Origin: CAZIQY01 sp964541605
GTDB lineage: Bacteria; Desulfobacterota; Syntrophia; Syntrophales; UBA2185
Direction: 5' to 3'
Assembly: GCA_964541605.1 (NCBI GenBank)
Contig: CAZIQY010000020.1
Coordinates: 1-41,838, forward strand
Length of the DNA: 41,838 nt
The translations under genes were made by a program, and so were the position numbers. The notes below the pieces were generated by a model. It had not been told where the DNA came from and ran no database searches. It saw nothing but the letters and a program-made list of their open reading frames with translations. Shown piece after piece: positions 25,531 through 33,086 of the stretch. Every line of letters begins with the position of its first letter. Within the stretch, counting starts at the first letter, position 1.

Positions 25531-26624
25531 ATCTCCACCTCCTGACGTTCCGGACCTACAAAAACGGTATCGTATTTCATTGGTTGAAAATCCTGACTTT
25601 TATCCCGCGCCGGAATCGCAGCGTCCAGCCCGCACATTTCAGAAGAAAAGACAAACATGCCGGGATTCCCACCAACCACTCCGGGACGCAACTTCTTGCT
25701 GTCCTGCACCATAAACAGGGTCTTGTCCGGCAGACATCCCATGACACAATTGGGACCATCAATGATGAGCGGACGACAGCTCTGTTTCAGCAGGCGCAGC
25801 CAAGGACCGTTCTGATGACGCTCCAGTTCCTCATCCTTTAACGGCGTAATGATATGTTTGTACATATCGAGTCCCAGTCCCAGATGATTTTTCATATAAT
25901 GGAGAATGTGGGTGAATGTCTCCGAATCGGACTGGTATCCCGTATAACCCGGGAAATTCCGTGACATGAGAAATTCCCTGATGGGCACAAATGCCGTGTT
26001 TTCTCCATTGGTCATGGTCGCTATTCCCTGGATGAAAAAAGGGTGACAGGCGTAAATGTTAATTGCGTAGTTGGTATTTTGCCGCCCCTGAACAAGCATC
26101 GTACGGGCCAGAAGCTCCTTCCGGTTCAATCCCAGATAATCCGCCACCGTCATGGGATCGCCCACTTCCTTGATCATGATGACGTCCGGCCAGAAACTGA
26201 AGATCATCATCGAGCCGTCTTTTTCTCCCATCTTTCGCAACTGGAGACGGCACACCATCAGACGGTGCTGGATTTCGGCTTCGGTAAGTGAAGCCCAGTC
26301 GGGAGGATACTCATACACGCGAATCATGTAGTTGTCCCGCTTGGGCGTCCCGGCGGGGGGCTCTTTGCCGGGACGGATGGAGAGCTTGTATTTCACCATG
26401 AAATCGAGATCCATCATGTAACGATCCAGCGTTTTAATTCCCTCGTTCGAAAAAGTCCCCGAAAGGATCGGCTCTTTTTTGAAGTTTTCAAACTCACCCC
26501 CCAGATCGGCCATGAACAACCCGACACCGGATCCGTCATGACCTTCCTTCATGACATCGATCGCGCGTAACGCCAACATGGGGGAAATGGGTTGCTTGCT
26601 GGTAATGGCAAATAAACGACACAT
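25494..26624 (-). CDS. Glutamate synthase glutaminase subunit (class II GATase domain)
   Basis: A 376-residue protein equivalent to the first domain of GltB, encoded separately. The start MCRLFAITSKQP puts the catalytic cysteine at position 2, exposed after removal of Met. YGSDSE-type class II signatures appear as GYQSDSETFTHIL and the ATMTNGENTAF stretch. It releases ammonia from glutamine for the FMN subunit. The ATG at 26624 follows GGAAAGGAAAAAAG; a longer reading from 26669 would bury the cysteine and is rejected. It is the first gene of the proposed operon, 56 bases after a predicted sigma-54 transcription start. Confidence 0.9.
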   Translation of the reverse strand: MCRLFAITSKQPISPMLALRAIDVMKEGHDGSGVGLFMADLGGEFENFKKEPILSGTFSNEGIKTLDRYMMDLDFMVKYKLSIRPGKEPPAGTPKRDNYMIRVYEYPPDWASLTEAEIQHRLMVCRLQLRKMGEKDGSMMIFSFWPDVIMIKEVGDPMTVADYLGLNRKELLARTMLVQGRQNTNYAINIYACHPFFIQGIATMTNGENTAFVPIREFLMSRNFPGYTGYQSDSETFTHILHYMKNHLGLGLDMYKHIITPLKDEELERHQNGPWLRLLKQSCRPLIIDGPNCVMGCLPDKTLFMVQDSKKLRPGVVGGNPGMFVFSSEMCGLDAAIPARDKSQDFQPMKYDTVFVGPERQEVEIWNQWDISTHLH

Positions 26625-26690
26625 CTTTTTTCCTTTCCATTCAACAGACCTGATCAGGCATACGATCAATCAACAGGCCGGAACTTTGTT

Positions 26691-26707
26691 AGCCAAAACT
26701 GTACCAA
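26691..26707 (-). promoter_or_regulatory. Candidate sigma-54 promoter of the glutamate synthase/glutamine operon
   Basis: On the minus strand the sequence reads TTGGTACAGTTTTGGCT. The invariant GG and GC lie ten bases apart, as in the TGGCAC-N5-TTGCW consensus, with C to T and T to G departures. Predicted transcription starts near 26680, leaving a 56-base leader. The neighbouring gene upstream encodes a sigma-54 activator. The rest of the 357-base gap (26625-26981) holds the palindromes listed separately. Confidence 0.55.
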
Positions 26708-26864
26708 CTGTGTTGTGTTTACGTTCTTCGGATCCGAACTTCTGAGACTGCATCGTCCTGGCTGAAGATTGCCCGAACGGGCCAACGAACTATAGCGTTT
26801 CAATGGCCGTAACATGTTGAAATATATCAAGATCATCAGCGATGCCCCTTTTGAAACCGGAGAG

Positions 26865-26881
26865 GGAGCAAGATTTGCTCC
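26865..26881. promoter_or_regulatory. Perfect 17-base palindrome, possible activator enhancer
   Basis: GGAGCAA-GAT-TTGCTCC, centred about 190 bases upstream of the predicted sigma-54 start, a usual distance for an enhancer bound by an NtrC/NifA-like protein. It could instead be a hairpin downstream of the activator gene, but no T run follows on either strand. Confidence 0.35.
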
Positions 26882-26912
26882 AAACCGTCAAACTGCCGAA
26901 TCACGGATGTCC

Positions 26913-26985
26913 ATGATAATTGTTCCGGACAAAACAACAAAATTGTTATTTATGATAAATTTGGGACAAAATTGTTGATTATCAT
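26913..26985. promoter_or_regulatory. AT-rich inverted and direct repeats upstream of the glutamate synthase promoter
   Basis: ATGATAAT (26913-26920) and ATTATCAT (26978-26985) are inverted. Inside, ACAAAATTGTT occurs twice in direct orientation (26937-26947 and 26966-26976), 29 bases apart. The block overlaps the last codon of the activator gene and lies about 230-305 bases upstream of the predicted sigma-54 start, so it may bind a regulator or help DNA bend. Confidence 0.3.
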
Positions 26986-28598
26986 ACACGGTCCGTTCCT
27001 TTTTCCGATCCGGCCGGCGTCGAGCCATTGCGCCCGGGTCGAAATCTCCAGGGATCAATCGCGAATTTCTGAATTTTATACTGGATGATGCGTTTCGTTG
27101 TCCCGAGCAATTTCGCCGCCTGGCTCTGATTGCCCCGTGTTTCCTTCAGTGCGTCGATAATGAGAGCCCTCTCCTGGCTTTCAATAATGCTGCTGAACTT
27201 GCCCGGGTCCCTTCTGTCCCCCTCTTTTGGTTTGATCTGAAGAGAGGGAGGCAGATGGATAATCTCGATGGTGTCGCCTCCTGCCAGCAGAACGGCCCTT
27301 TCTATGCAATTTTCCAGTTCCCTGACGTTGCCCGGCCACGAATAGGACAAAAAGCTTTCAAGTACGGACGAAGAAATGCGTTTCACCGGCTTGCCGAGTT
27401 CTCTGGTGTATTTTAAGATGAAGTGATCGGCCAGCATGATGATATCACTGCCCCGTTCCCGAAGGGGCGGCAGATAGATGGGAAATACATTGAGACGATA
27501 ATACAAATCTGTTCGAAATCGCCCCGATACGATATCCTGGTCTAAATTCCTGTTGGTCGCCGCAATGACCCGGACGTTGACAGTGACAACTTTCGATGAA
27601 CCGAGAGGCTGGAACTGCTTTTCCTGCAGGACGCGGAGCAGTTTTGCCTGGGCGGCCGCTGAAAGTTCACCCACTTCGTCAAGAAAAATGGTGCCCCCGT
27701 TGGCCTCTTCAAACCGCCCTCTCCTCTGGTGTATCGCTCCCGTAAACGCCCCTTTTTCGTGCCCGAAAAGCTCGCTTTCGATCAGTGTATCCGGCATGGC
27801 GGCGCAATTCACATGCACCAGAGGACCCTCTTTCCGCGAGCTGTTGAGATGGATGGCCCGAGCCACCAGTTCTTTCCCGGTTCCCGTTTCGCCGTGTATC
27901 AACACCGTCGTGCCTGTATCAGCAACCTGGGCAATGAAGCCAAAAACCTCCTGAATGACCTTGGAATGTCCGATGATATCAATGGACGGTGCCTTGGAGC
28001 GACCCACGATCTGTCTCAAACGCCGGTTTTCTTCTTCGAGGGCGCGCATATGGACGGCCTTTGCGATCAGTTCGGCAACGGAGGAGAGGATGGCCAGCTC
28101 GCGATCCAGACTCACCACCTGGCGAGCCACCTTGTCCGCCGATAACACGCCGACCACTTTGGCATCGTAGACAATGGGAACGCAGAGGAATGCAAGCTCT
28201 GACCGGTTCAGAAAACGACGGGCGCCTGTCCGGTCGAGAAAGTGCGTCTCCTGGCTGAGATTCGCGATGGCCATGGGGCGACCCGTCTGAGCCACCCTCC
28301 CCGTTATGCCCTCTCCGGGCTGGTAGGTCACATCAAGCCCCTTTATATTCACCCCATGTGCCACATCCAGCCAGGCCTCTCCGGATTCGCGATCCAGCAG
28401 AGAGATCATCCCCCGTTCCATGCCAAGCCGTCCGCTCATCTCCTTGAGGATCTGCTCCAGCTGGTCCCGAAGATCCTGGGAGTGTGCCAGAATCTTTGCA
28501 ATGGCATGAAGCGCGGCCAGCTCTTCATAATTATGAATACTTAATTCTCTCCCGCCAGTCGTACCAACCTGCGATGGACTCCACATGGATTGATTCAT
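26982..28598 (-). CDS. Sigma-54-dependent transcriptional activator, GAF-AAA+-Fis (NifA-like layout)
   Basis: A 538-residue enhancer-binding protein. Residues about 28-190 are a GAF sensor domain (LGMERGMISLLDRESGEAW, GEGITGRVAQTGRP). The AAA+ domain (about 205-435) has Walker A GETGTGKE (236-243), the sigma-54 contact loop GAFTGA (283-288) and Walker B GGTIFLDEVGE. A Fis-type HTH lies at the C-terminus (NQSQAAKLLGTTKRIIQYKI). There is no response-regulator domain, so it is GAF-controlled like NifA or NorR. It is encoded just upstream, same strand, of the glutamate synthase operon with its sigma-54-like promoter, which it probably activates. Ligand unknown. The ribosome site before ATG 28598 is weak. 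Confidence 0.9.
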   Translation of the reverse strand: MNQSMWSPSQVGTTGGRELSIHNYEELAALHAIAKILAHSQDLRDQLEQILKEMSGRLGMERGMISLLDRESGEAWLDVAHGVNIKGLDVTYQPGEGITGRVAQTGRPMAIANLSQETHFLDRTGARRFLNRSELAFLCVPIVYDAKVVGVLSADKVARQVVSLDRELAILSSVAELIAKAVHMRALEEENRRLRQIVGRSKAPSIDIIGHSKVIQEVFGFIAQVADTGTTVLIHGETGTGKELVARAIHLNSSRKEGPLVHVNCAAMPDTLIESELFGHEKGAFTGAIHQRRGRFEEANGGTIFLDEVGELSAAAQAKLLRVLQEKQFQPLGSSKVVTVNVRVIAATNRNLDQDIVSGRFRTDLYYRLNVFPIYLPPLRERGSDIIMLADHFILKYTRELGKPVKRISSSVLESFLSYSWPGNVRELENCIERAVLLAGGDTIEIIHLPPSLQIKPKEGDRRDPGKFSSIIESQERALIIDALKETRGNQSQAAKLLGTTKRIIQYKIQKFAIDPWRFRPGRNGSTPAGSEKGTDRV

Positions 28599-28630
28599 TT
28601 TAAAAACAGAGCCCCTTTCTGTCTTTGTTC

Positions 28631-28647
28631 ACACCAAAAATGTGCCA
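28631..28647 (-). promoter_or_regulatory. Weak sigma-54-like promoter before the activator gene
   Basis: The minus strand reads TGGCACATTTTTGGTGT. The -24 element TGGCAC is perfect, but the -12 dinucleotide is GT in place of GC. It would start transcription only about 13-20 bases before the ATG. It suggests, but does not show, autoregulation. Confidence 0.25.
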
Positions 28648-28711
28648 TTTTGCAAGCCTTCATCAAAACGATAAGCGCCCGTTACCCGGGTTTACCGCTG
28701 TACACGGAGAG

Positions 28712-28741
28712 ATTGTATCTCAAAATGATACAAAATTGCAA
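28712..28741 (-). promoter_or_regulatory. Sigma-70-type promoter with overlapping inverted repeat, activator gene
   Basis: On the minus strand TTGCAA (28736-28741), 18 bases, then TACAAT (28712-28717). The -10 lies within a perfect inverted repeat TTGTATC-N7-GATACAA (28713-28733). A further GATACAA half-site lies at 28771-28777, next to a second possible promoter (TTGCAT-N16-TATAAA on the minus strand). This looks like an operator controlling the activator gene. The remaining gap to the leuB stop (28854) is AT-rich and contains the palindrome AACAAATTTGTT, with no clear terminator. Confidence 0.4.
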
Positions 28742-28853
28742 CTTTTATTGTTGTTTTATAATACGAATTTGATACAATGCAAGAAAAAGACCATTGATGT
28801 GACAAAAGGCAACAAATTTGTTTTTTTGAAGAAAGATTTGAACAAATAAATAC

Positions 28854-29912
28854 CTAAATCAGACTGGTCACAAGATCACCCACCTCGCTCGTTGAATAGC
28901 CCATCCGGCCGGCAGTGAGGCTTTTCAAATATTCCCTGACAACCGTCATAACGGCTTTTTCTACGGCCAGCGCTGCGGCGTCTTCTCTCAGCGTCTCCAG
29001 CATCATCTGACCGGCCATGATGGCGGCCAGCGGGTTGACCACATTCAGCCCCGTGTACTTGGGTGCCGAACCGCCTATGGGTTCGAACATGGAAACGCCC
29101 TGGGGATTGATGTTACCGCCTGCGGCGATGCCCATGCCCCCCTGGATCATCGCTCCGAGGTCGGTGATGATGTCGCCGAACATGTTATCCGTCACAATGA
29201 CGTCGAACCATTCGGGATTCTTTACCATCCACATGCAGGCCGCATCCACGTGGGCGTAGTCGGTCTTTATATCGGGATATTCCCTGGCCACTTCATAGAA
29301 TGTCCTTTCCCACAGATCGAAGGCATACGTCAGCACGTTGGTCTTGCCGCATAGAGTCAATTTCTTTGCTTTGTTCCGCTTGCGGCAGCATTCAAACGCA
29401 AAGCGCACGCATCGCTCCACCCCCTTGCGCGTATTGATGGATTCCTGGGTTGCGACCTCGTCCGGTGTGCCTCGCTTCAAGACACCGCCGGCGCCTGTGT
29501 ACAGACCTTCGCTGTTTTCCCGAACCACAACAAAATCTATATCTTCCGGTTTCTTGTCTTTCAGGGGCGTGTCCACTCCCGGATAGAGTTTGACGGGCCT
29601 CAGATTGATGTACAGGTCCAGGCTGAACCGAAGCGTAAGCAGGATGCCCTTTTCCAGGATGCCCGGCTTGACGTCGGGATGGCCGATGGCGCCCAGATAG
29701 ATGGCATCATGTTTTTTCAACTGCTCAAGGGTATCATCGCTCATGATTTCTCCGGTACGCTTGTATCGCTCACCCCCTAAATCGTAGTGCGACAGATCAA
29801 GTTTGAAGCCGAACTTTGCAGATGCGGCATGAAGAACTTTCAACCCTTCCGCAATAACCTCCGGACCTGTGCCGTCTCCCGGTACAACCGCGATTCTGTA
29901 AGTTTTTCCCAT
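28854..29912 (-). CDS. leuB: 3-isopropylmalate dehydrogenase family protein
   Basis: A 352-residue NAD-dependent beta-decarboxylating dehydrogenase. RIAVVPGDGTGPEV starts the protein, LRFSLDLYINLRPVKLYP carries the substrate arginines, and VVRENSEGLYTGAGG, VDAACMWMVKNP, DNMFGDIITDLGAMIQGGMG and FEPIGGSAPKYTG follow. These fit LeuB (leucine synthesis) of the kind seen in archaea and deltaproteobacteria; homoisocitrate or tartrate dehydrogenases are close relatives, so the substrate is not proved. ATG 29912 has AGGAGG nine bases upstream; the longer frame to 29969 is not needed. No other leucine genes are in the window. mnmG ends 63 bases upstream. Confidence 0.85.
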   Translation of the reverse strand: MGKTYRIAVVPGDGTGPEVIAEGLKVLHAASAKFGFKLDLSHYDLGGERYKRTGEIMSDDTLEQLKKHDAIYLGAIGHPDVKPGILEKGILLTLRFSLDLYINLRPVKLYPGVDTPLKDKKPEDIDFVVVRENSEGLYTGAGGVLKRGTPDEVATQESINTRKGVERCVRFAFECCRKRNKAKKLTLCGKTNVLTYAFDLWERTFYEVAREYPDIKTDYAHVDAACMWMVKNPEWFDVIVTDNMFGDIITDLGAMIQGGMGIAAGGNINPQGVSMFEPIGGSAPKYTGLNVVNPLAAIMAGQMMLETLREDAAALAVEKAVMTVVREYLKSLTAGRMGYSTSEVGDLVTSLI

Positions 29913-29975
29913 TATTTTGTCCTCCTGTGTATCTATGAGTATATGTTCAATGCCATGTAGATTGGTCAAGGTTCA

Positions 29976-31877
29976 TTACGCTTGAGGGCTTTCTCTTCTC
30001 TGAACGGCAGTAGCCTCCAGTTCCATTTTCTTCATCGTCACCAGAATCGCCGTAACGGCCGCCTGGGTCATCCCCGGTATCCTTTCCGCCTGACCGATGG
30101 TGGCAGGTTCCACTTTCATCAGCTTCATTTTCAGCTCGCTGGAAAGCCCCGGAACGGCCGCATAATCAATATCTTTGGGAATCTTTTTCACCTCCAGGGT
30201 TTTCATTTTTTTAACGGCTTCGAGCTGCCGCTGGATATAACCTTCATACTTTGCCTGTATCTCAATCTGTTTTTTTATCAACCGATCAGGAATGGGCTCC
30301 CATCCCTCGAACACCTTCAGATCATCATAGGCAATCTCGTGTCGCTTGAGGAGTTGATAGAGGGTTACGGGATTCTTGATGGGGGGCGTCCCTATTTCCT
30401 CAAGAGTTTTCATGACATCCGCACCGGGGTAAATCTTTACCGTGGACAGTCTGCGCAGACCCGCCTCGATCTGGCGGACCCTTTCCTGCAGGTTCTGATA
30501 ATGATCCCCGGAAATCAACCCCAGTTCATGCCCCTTCCCCATCAGGCGGATGGCGGCATTGTCCTCCCTGAGAATGAGACGATATTCCGCCCGGGAGGTG
30601 AACATCCGATAGGGTTCATCCACCCCCCTTGTCACAAGATCATCAATCAAAACACCCATATACGCATCGGAGCGGTCAAGAATAAAGGGCGGTTTCCCCT
30701 GTACCGCAAGCACCGCGTTGATGCCGGCCCACAGTCCCTGGGCTGCCGCTTCTTCATAGCCGGACGTGCCGTTGATCTGTCCGGCCAGATACAACCCGGA
30801 AACCTTTTTCGTCTCAAGGGTCGGCTGAAGCTGTGTCGGCTGAACAAAATCGTACTCGATGGCATAAGCAGGGCGCATGACCTCGGCCTGCTCCAGGCCG
30901 GGCACACTGTGAATGATCTTTTCCTGAAGATCCTGGGGCATGCTGTTCCCCAGTCCCTTGGCGTAGATTTCTTCCGTTTCCAGTCCCTCAAACTCCAGAA
31001 CGACGGGATGCTTTTCCTTGTCGGAGAAGCGCATCACCTTGTCTTCCAGGGAAGGACAGTAGCGGGCGCTGACGCCTTTGATCGTCCCCGAATAGAGCGG
31101 GGACAGCCTGATGTTTTCCTGAATGAGCCGATGGGTGTCCTTCGTCGTATAAGTAAAATAGGACGGCAGCCTCTCTTTGCGCAAACTTTCCGTGGCAAAG
31201 GAAAACGGAACGGGATCGGGATCGCTGTCCTGACGCTCGAGACTTGAGAAGTCGATGGTCGAAGCCCGTAACCTTGGCGGCGTTCCTGTCTTCATCCGCC
31301 CCATGTCAAAATCCAGGGACTTTATGGACTCCGCCAGACGGATAGAGGCCATTTCCCCCGCTCTCCCCGCCGGATAATGGACCGTTCCGATGTGGATCAA
31401 ACCGTTCAGAAAGGTTCCCGTGGTGATGATCACAGCCTTGCCGCGATAAAAGACACCGATATGATCCTCAACCCCGACAATTCGTCCCCCCTCGACAATC
31501 AACCGGTCTATCAGCGTCTGTCTCAGGTGGAGGTTCTTTTCTTTCTCCACTACTGTTTTCATGGCCAGCCGGTAGAGCTGTTTGTCGCACTGGAAACGGG
31601 AGGATTGAACAGCAGGCCCCTTCGACGCGTTCAAAAGCCGGAAATGGATGGCTGTTTTGTCGGCAATCTTTCCCATTTCTCCACCCAGGGCGTCCACTTC
31701 CTTGACGAGCTGTCCCTTGGCGAGGCCGCCGATGGCTGGATTGCACGACATCAGGGCAACGGAATCCAGATTAATGTTAAACAGGATCGTGGAACAGCCC
31801 ATCCGGGCCGCCGCCAGCGCCGCTTCACAGCCGGCGTGACCCCCTCCCACCACGATGACGTCGTAATCCCTGTTCAA
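29976..31877 (-). CDS. mnmG: tRNA uridine 5-carboxymethylaminomethyl modification enzyme MnmG (GidA)
   Basis: A 633-residue FAD protein that, with MnmE, modifies wobble uridine 34 of certain tRNAs. VIVVGGGHAGCEAALAAARMG is the FAD site; CNPAIGGLAKGQLVKEVDALGG, GTFLNGLIHIG, KTGTPPRL and GYEEAAAQGLWAGINA are family signatures, and the C-terminal helical domain is complete. The start is taken as TTG 31877, because AAGGAG lies eight bases upstream and it yields MNRDYDVIVVGG. ATGs at 31907-31919 would add 10-14 residues and lack a ribosome site. mnmE is not in the window. Confidence 0.95.
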   Translation of the reverse strand: MNRDYDVIVVGGGHAGCEAALAAARMGCSTILFNINLDSVALMSCNPAIGGLAKGQLVKEVDALGGEMGKIADKTAIHFRLLNASKGPAVQSSRFQCDKQLYRLAMKTVVEKEKNLHLRQTLIDRLIVEGGRIVGVEDHIGVFYRGKAVIITTGTFLNGLIHIGTVHYPAGRAGEMASIRLAESIKSLDFDMGRMKTGTPPRLRASTIDFSSLERQDSDPDPVPFSFATESLRKERLPSYFTYTTKDTHRLIQENIRLSPLYSGTIKGVSARYCPSLEDKVMRFSDKEKHPVVLEFEGLETEEIYAKGLGNSMPQDLQEKIIHSVPGLEQAEVMRPAYAIEYDFVQPTQLQPTLETKKVSGLYLAGQINGTSGYEEAAAQGLWAGINAVLAVQGKPPFILDRSDAYMGVLIDDLVTRGVDEPYRMFTSRAEYRLILREDNAAIRLMGKGHELGLISGDHYQNLQERVRQIEAGLRRLSTVKIYPGADVMKTLEEIGTPPIKNPVTLYQLLKRHEIAYDDLKVFEGWEPIPDRLIKKQIEIQAKYEGYIQRQLEAVKKMKTLEVKKIPKDIDYAAVPGLSSELKMKLMKVEPATIGQAERIPGMTQAAVTAILVTMKKMELEATAVQRRESPQA

Positions 31878-32051
31878 ACGTTGATCTCCTTCCGGAACCT
31901 GCCCCATAAGCATCATCATATTGATGGCTTGCTTGTCTTTAACATGTTAGCCTATCTTATGTGAACATATTTTTCAATGAATTAACCACTCAATCCCGTG
32001 GATGACCATTAACCGCTGCTGATTTCTGACCTATAAATTATACAAAAAATA

Positions 32052-32088
32052 TTTGCTAGTGGTATTGAAAAGGTATAATATATATACC
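32052..32088 (+). promoter_or_regulatory. brnTA promoter with embedded operator palindrome
   Basis: TTTGCT (32052-32057), a 16-base spacer and a perfect TATAAT (32074-32079). The -10 lies inside the inverted repeat GGTATA-N5-TATACC (32072-32088), which abuts the brnT ATG. Predicted transcription begins about three bases before the ATG, so the mRNA would be almost leaderless. The palindrome is a fitting site for autorepression by the BrnA ribbon-helix-helix protein. Confidence 0.55.
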
Positions 32089-32349
32089 ATGAAGTTTGAG
32101 TTTGATTCTGACAAAAGCGATTCTAATAAAAAGAAACACGGCATCGATTTTTTCGAAGCACAGGCGCTATGGAATGATCCCGATTATATCATCATTCCTG
32201 CCATAACGGTTGATGAGCCAAGATTTCTGGTAGTCGGTAAGATTGAAGGAAAATATTGGTCAGGTGTTATAACGTATAGAGACGAAAGTGTGAGGATCAT
32301 TTCAGTCCGACGGTCAAGAAAAGAGGAGATTGATATATATGAAGGCTGA
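32089..32349 (+). CDS. brnT: BrnT-family toxin (RNase) of a type II toxin-antitoxin system
   Basis: An 86-residue protein with the BrnT pattern: KFEFDSDKSDSNKKKHGIDF at the start (usual FEWDxxKxxxNxxKHGI), then EAQALWNDPD, and the closing VRIISVRRSRKEEIDIYE. BrnT is an RNase that blocks translation until bound by BrnA. ATG 32089 is chosen because it gives the family N-terminus; an upstream TTG at 32053 would start inside the promoter. No ribosome site precedes it, in keeping with a nearly leaderless transcript. The antitoxin gene overlaps its last 11 bases. Confidence 0.88.
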   Translation: MKFEFDSDKSDSNKKKHGIDFFEAQALWNDPDYIIIPAITVDEPRFLVVGKIEGKYWSGVITYRDESVRIISVRRSRKEEIDIYEG

Positions 32350-32563
32350 AGAATTCGATAAAATATTTGATGATGGTGAGGATATTACAAAATATCTTGA
32401 CGTTTCGAAAGCTCGAAGGCCTGAACAGGAACAGAAAAGAGTGAATGTGGATTTTCCCTTATGGATGATCCACCAGTTGGATAAAGAGGCAAAACGCTTG
32501 GGGGTGCCGAGGCAGTCGATTATCAAAGTCTGGGTGGCGGAACGGCTAAAAAAAACAGCATGA
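32339..32563 (+). CDS. brnA: BrnA-family antitoxin, ribbon-helix-helix
   Basis: A 74-residue acidic-then-basic protein. The N-terminal part (KAEEFDKIFDDGEDITKYLD) is the toxin-binding region typical of BrnA. Residues about 34-72 form the RHH DNA-binding fold (KRVNVDFPLWMIHQLDKEA, then RQSIIKVWVAERLKK). It neutralises BrnT and should repress the shared promoter at 32052-32088. Its start overlaps the brnT stop, with AGAGGAG upstream, ensuring coupled expression. After its stop a small hairpin (TGCAAAT-GAA-ATTTGCA, 32591-32607) lacks a T run. Confidence 0.88.
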   Translation: MKAEEFDKIFDDGEDITKYLDVSKARRPEQEQKRVNVDFPLWMIHQLDKEAKRLGVPRQSIIKVWVAERLKKTA

Positions 32564-32683
32564 TTCTAACCCGTAACATTCAAGATACCATGCAAATGAA
32601 ATTTGCACGCTGTAAATTCCGCTGCCCCGTATATCCATCTATAATATACTGATTACGTCTATCGGGTCGTGCAATAAGCCGCC

Positions 32684-32733
32684 GTCGGTGGGGGCGGCAA
32701 TTGCATCATGATGCAATTGGCCGTGCCACCGAC
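32684..32733. repeat. Large palindromic hairpin element
   Basis: Outer arms GTCGGTGG (32684-32691) and CCACCGAC (32726-32733), an imperfect internal loop, then a perfect inner palindrome of two 11-base arms (CAATTGCATCA and its complement, 32698-32719). A 50-base structure this strong is rare by chance. It carries no T run. It may be a protein-binding or mobile-element end, or the stem of an RNA. The 520 bases between brnA and the gene at 33087 contain this, the next hairpin, a tiny ORF and an attC-like site. Confidence 0.6.
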
Positions 32734-32744
32734 CAAGCGGAGCG

Positions 32745-32777
32745 AAGCCGAGGGGTGAAGCCTCGAGGGGTCGGCTT
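32745..32777. repeat. Second hairpin of the accessory island
   Basis: AAGCCGA (32745-32751) pairs with TCGGCTT (32771-32777), and within it CGAGG can pair with CCTCG around GGTGAAG. It lies 11 bases after the large palindrome and may belong to the same element. Confidence 0.4.
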
Positions 32778-32798
32778 GAGTGCCCTGATCGCGAGATC

Positions 32799-32996
32799 AT
32801 GAGGATTTTGGAATACGGAGAACACGCCACGGAACCTACTAACGAATACAACGCTCTATGCAAGAGCAAGGCTAAGCATGGGTTTACCTTGGTGTTTAAA
32901 CTCCATTGCGAAAAGTGCGGGTGTTCGGACTTTGTCAAAATATCAAACACTGGGTGGCAAGGTGGCAAACACTCGCAAGTGTTGCAGAACGCATAA
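32799..32996 (+). CDS. Hypothetical 65-residue ORF ending in an attC-like site
   Basis: ATG 32799 to TAA 32994-32996 encodes a small basic protein with a cysteine cluster HCEKCGC that could bind zinc. I do not recognise the family, and the ribosome site is poor. Its stop codon falls within the first arm of the attC-like structure at 32991-33050, which is how integron cassette genes usually end. That is the main reason for listing it. Confidence 0.35.
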   Translation: MRILEYGEHATEPTNEYNALCKSKAKHGFTLVFKLHCEKCGCSDFVKISNTGWQGGKHSQVLQNA

Positions 32997-33050
32997 GGCG
33001 GTGCACCGGATCGCCGATAATGCCAGCTCCCGGTGAGCCGAGTGTTATGC
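32991..33050 (+). other. attC-like (59-base-element-like) recombination site
   Basis: Nested inverted repeats give the attC plan: GCATAA (32991-32996) with TTATGC (33045-33050), CGG (32999-33001) with CCG (33038-33040), CACCGG (33004-33009) with CCGGTG (33030-33035). The right end GTTATGC resembles the GTTRRRY core, and GTGCACCGG...CCGGTGAGC resembles the inner boxes of many chromosomal-integron attC sites. The left box lacks the usual AAC, so it is degenerate or divergent. No integrase is present in the window. Confidence 0.5.
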
Positions 33051-33086
33051 AATGAAAAATCGATCATTCTGTAATAAATTATCAAT

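Noticed and set aside
32684..33050. A retron or other reverse-transcriptase-linked ncRNA
   Set aside because: Hairpins alone suggested it, but no reverse transcriptase gene is present on either strand nearby.
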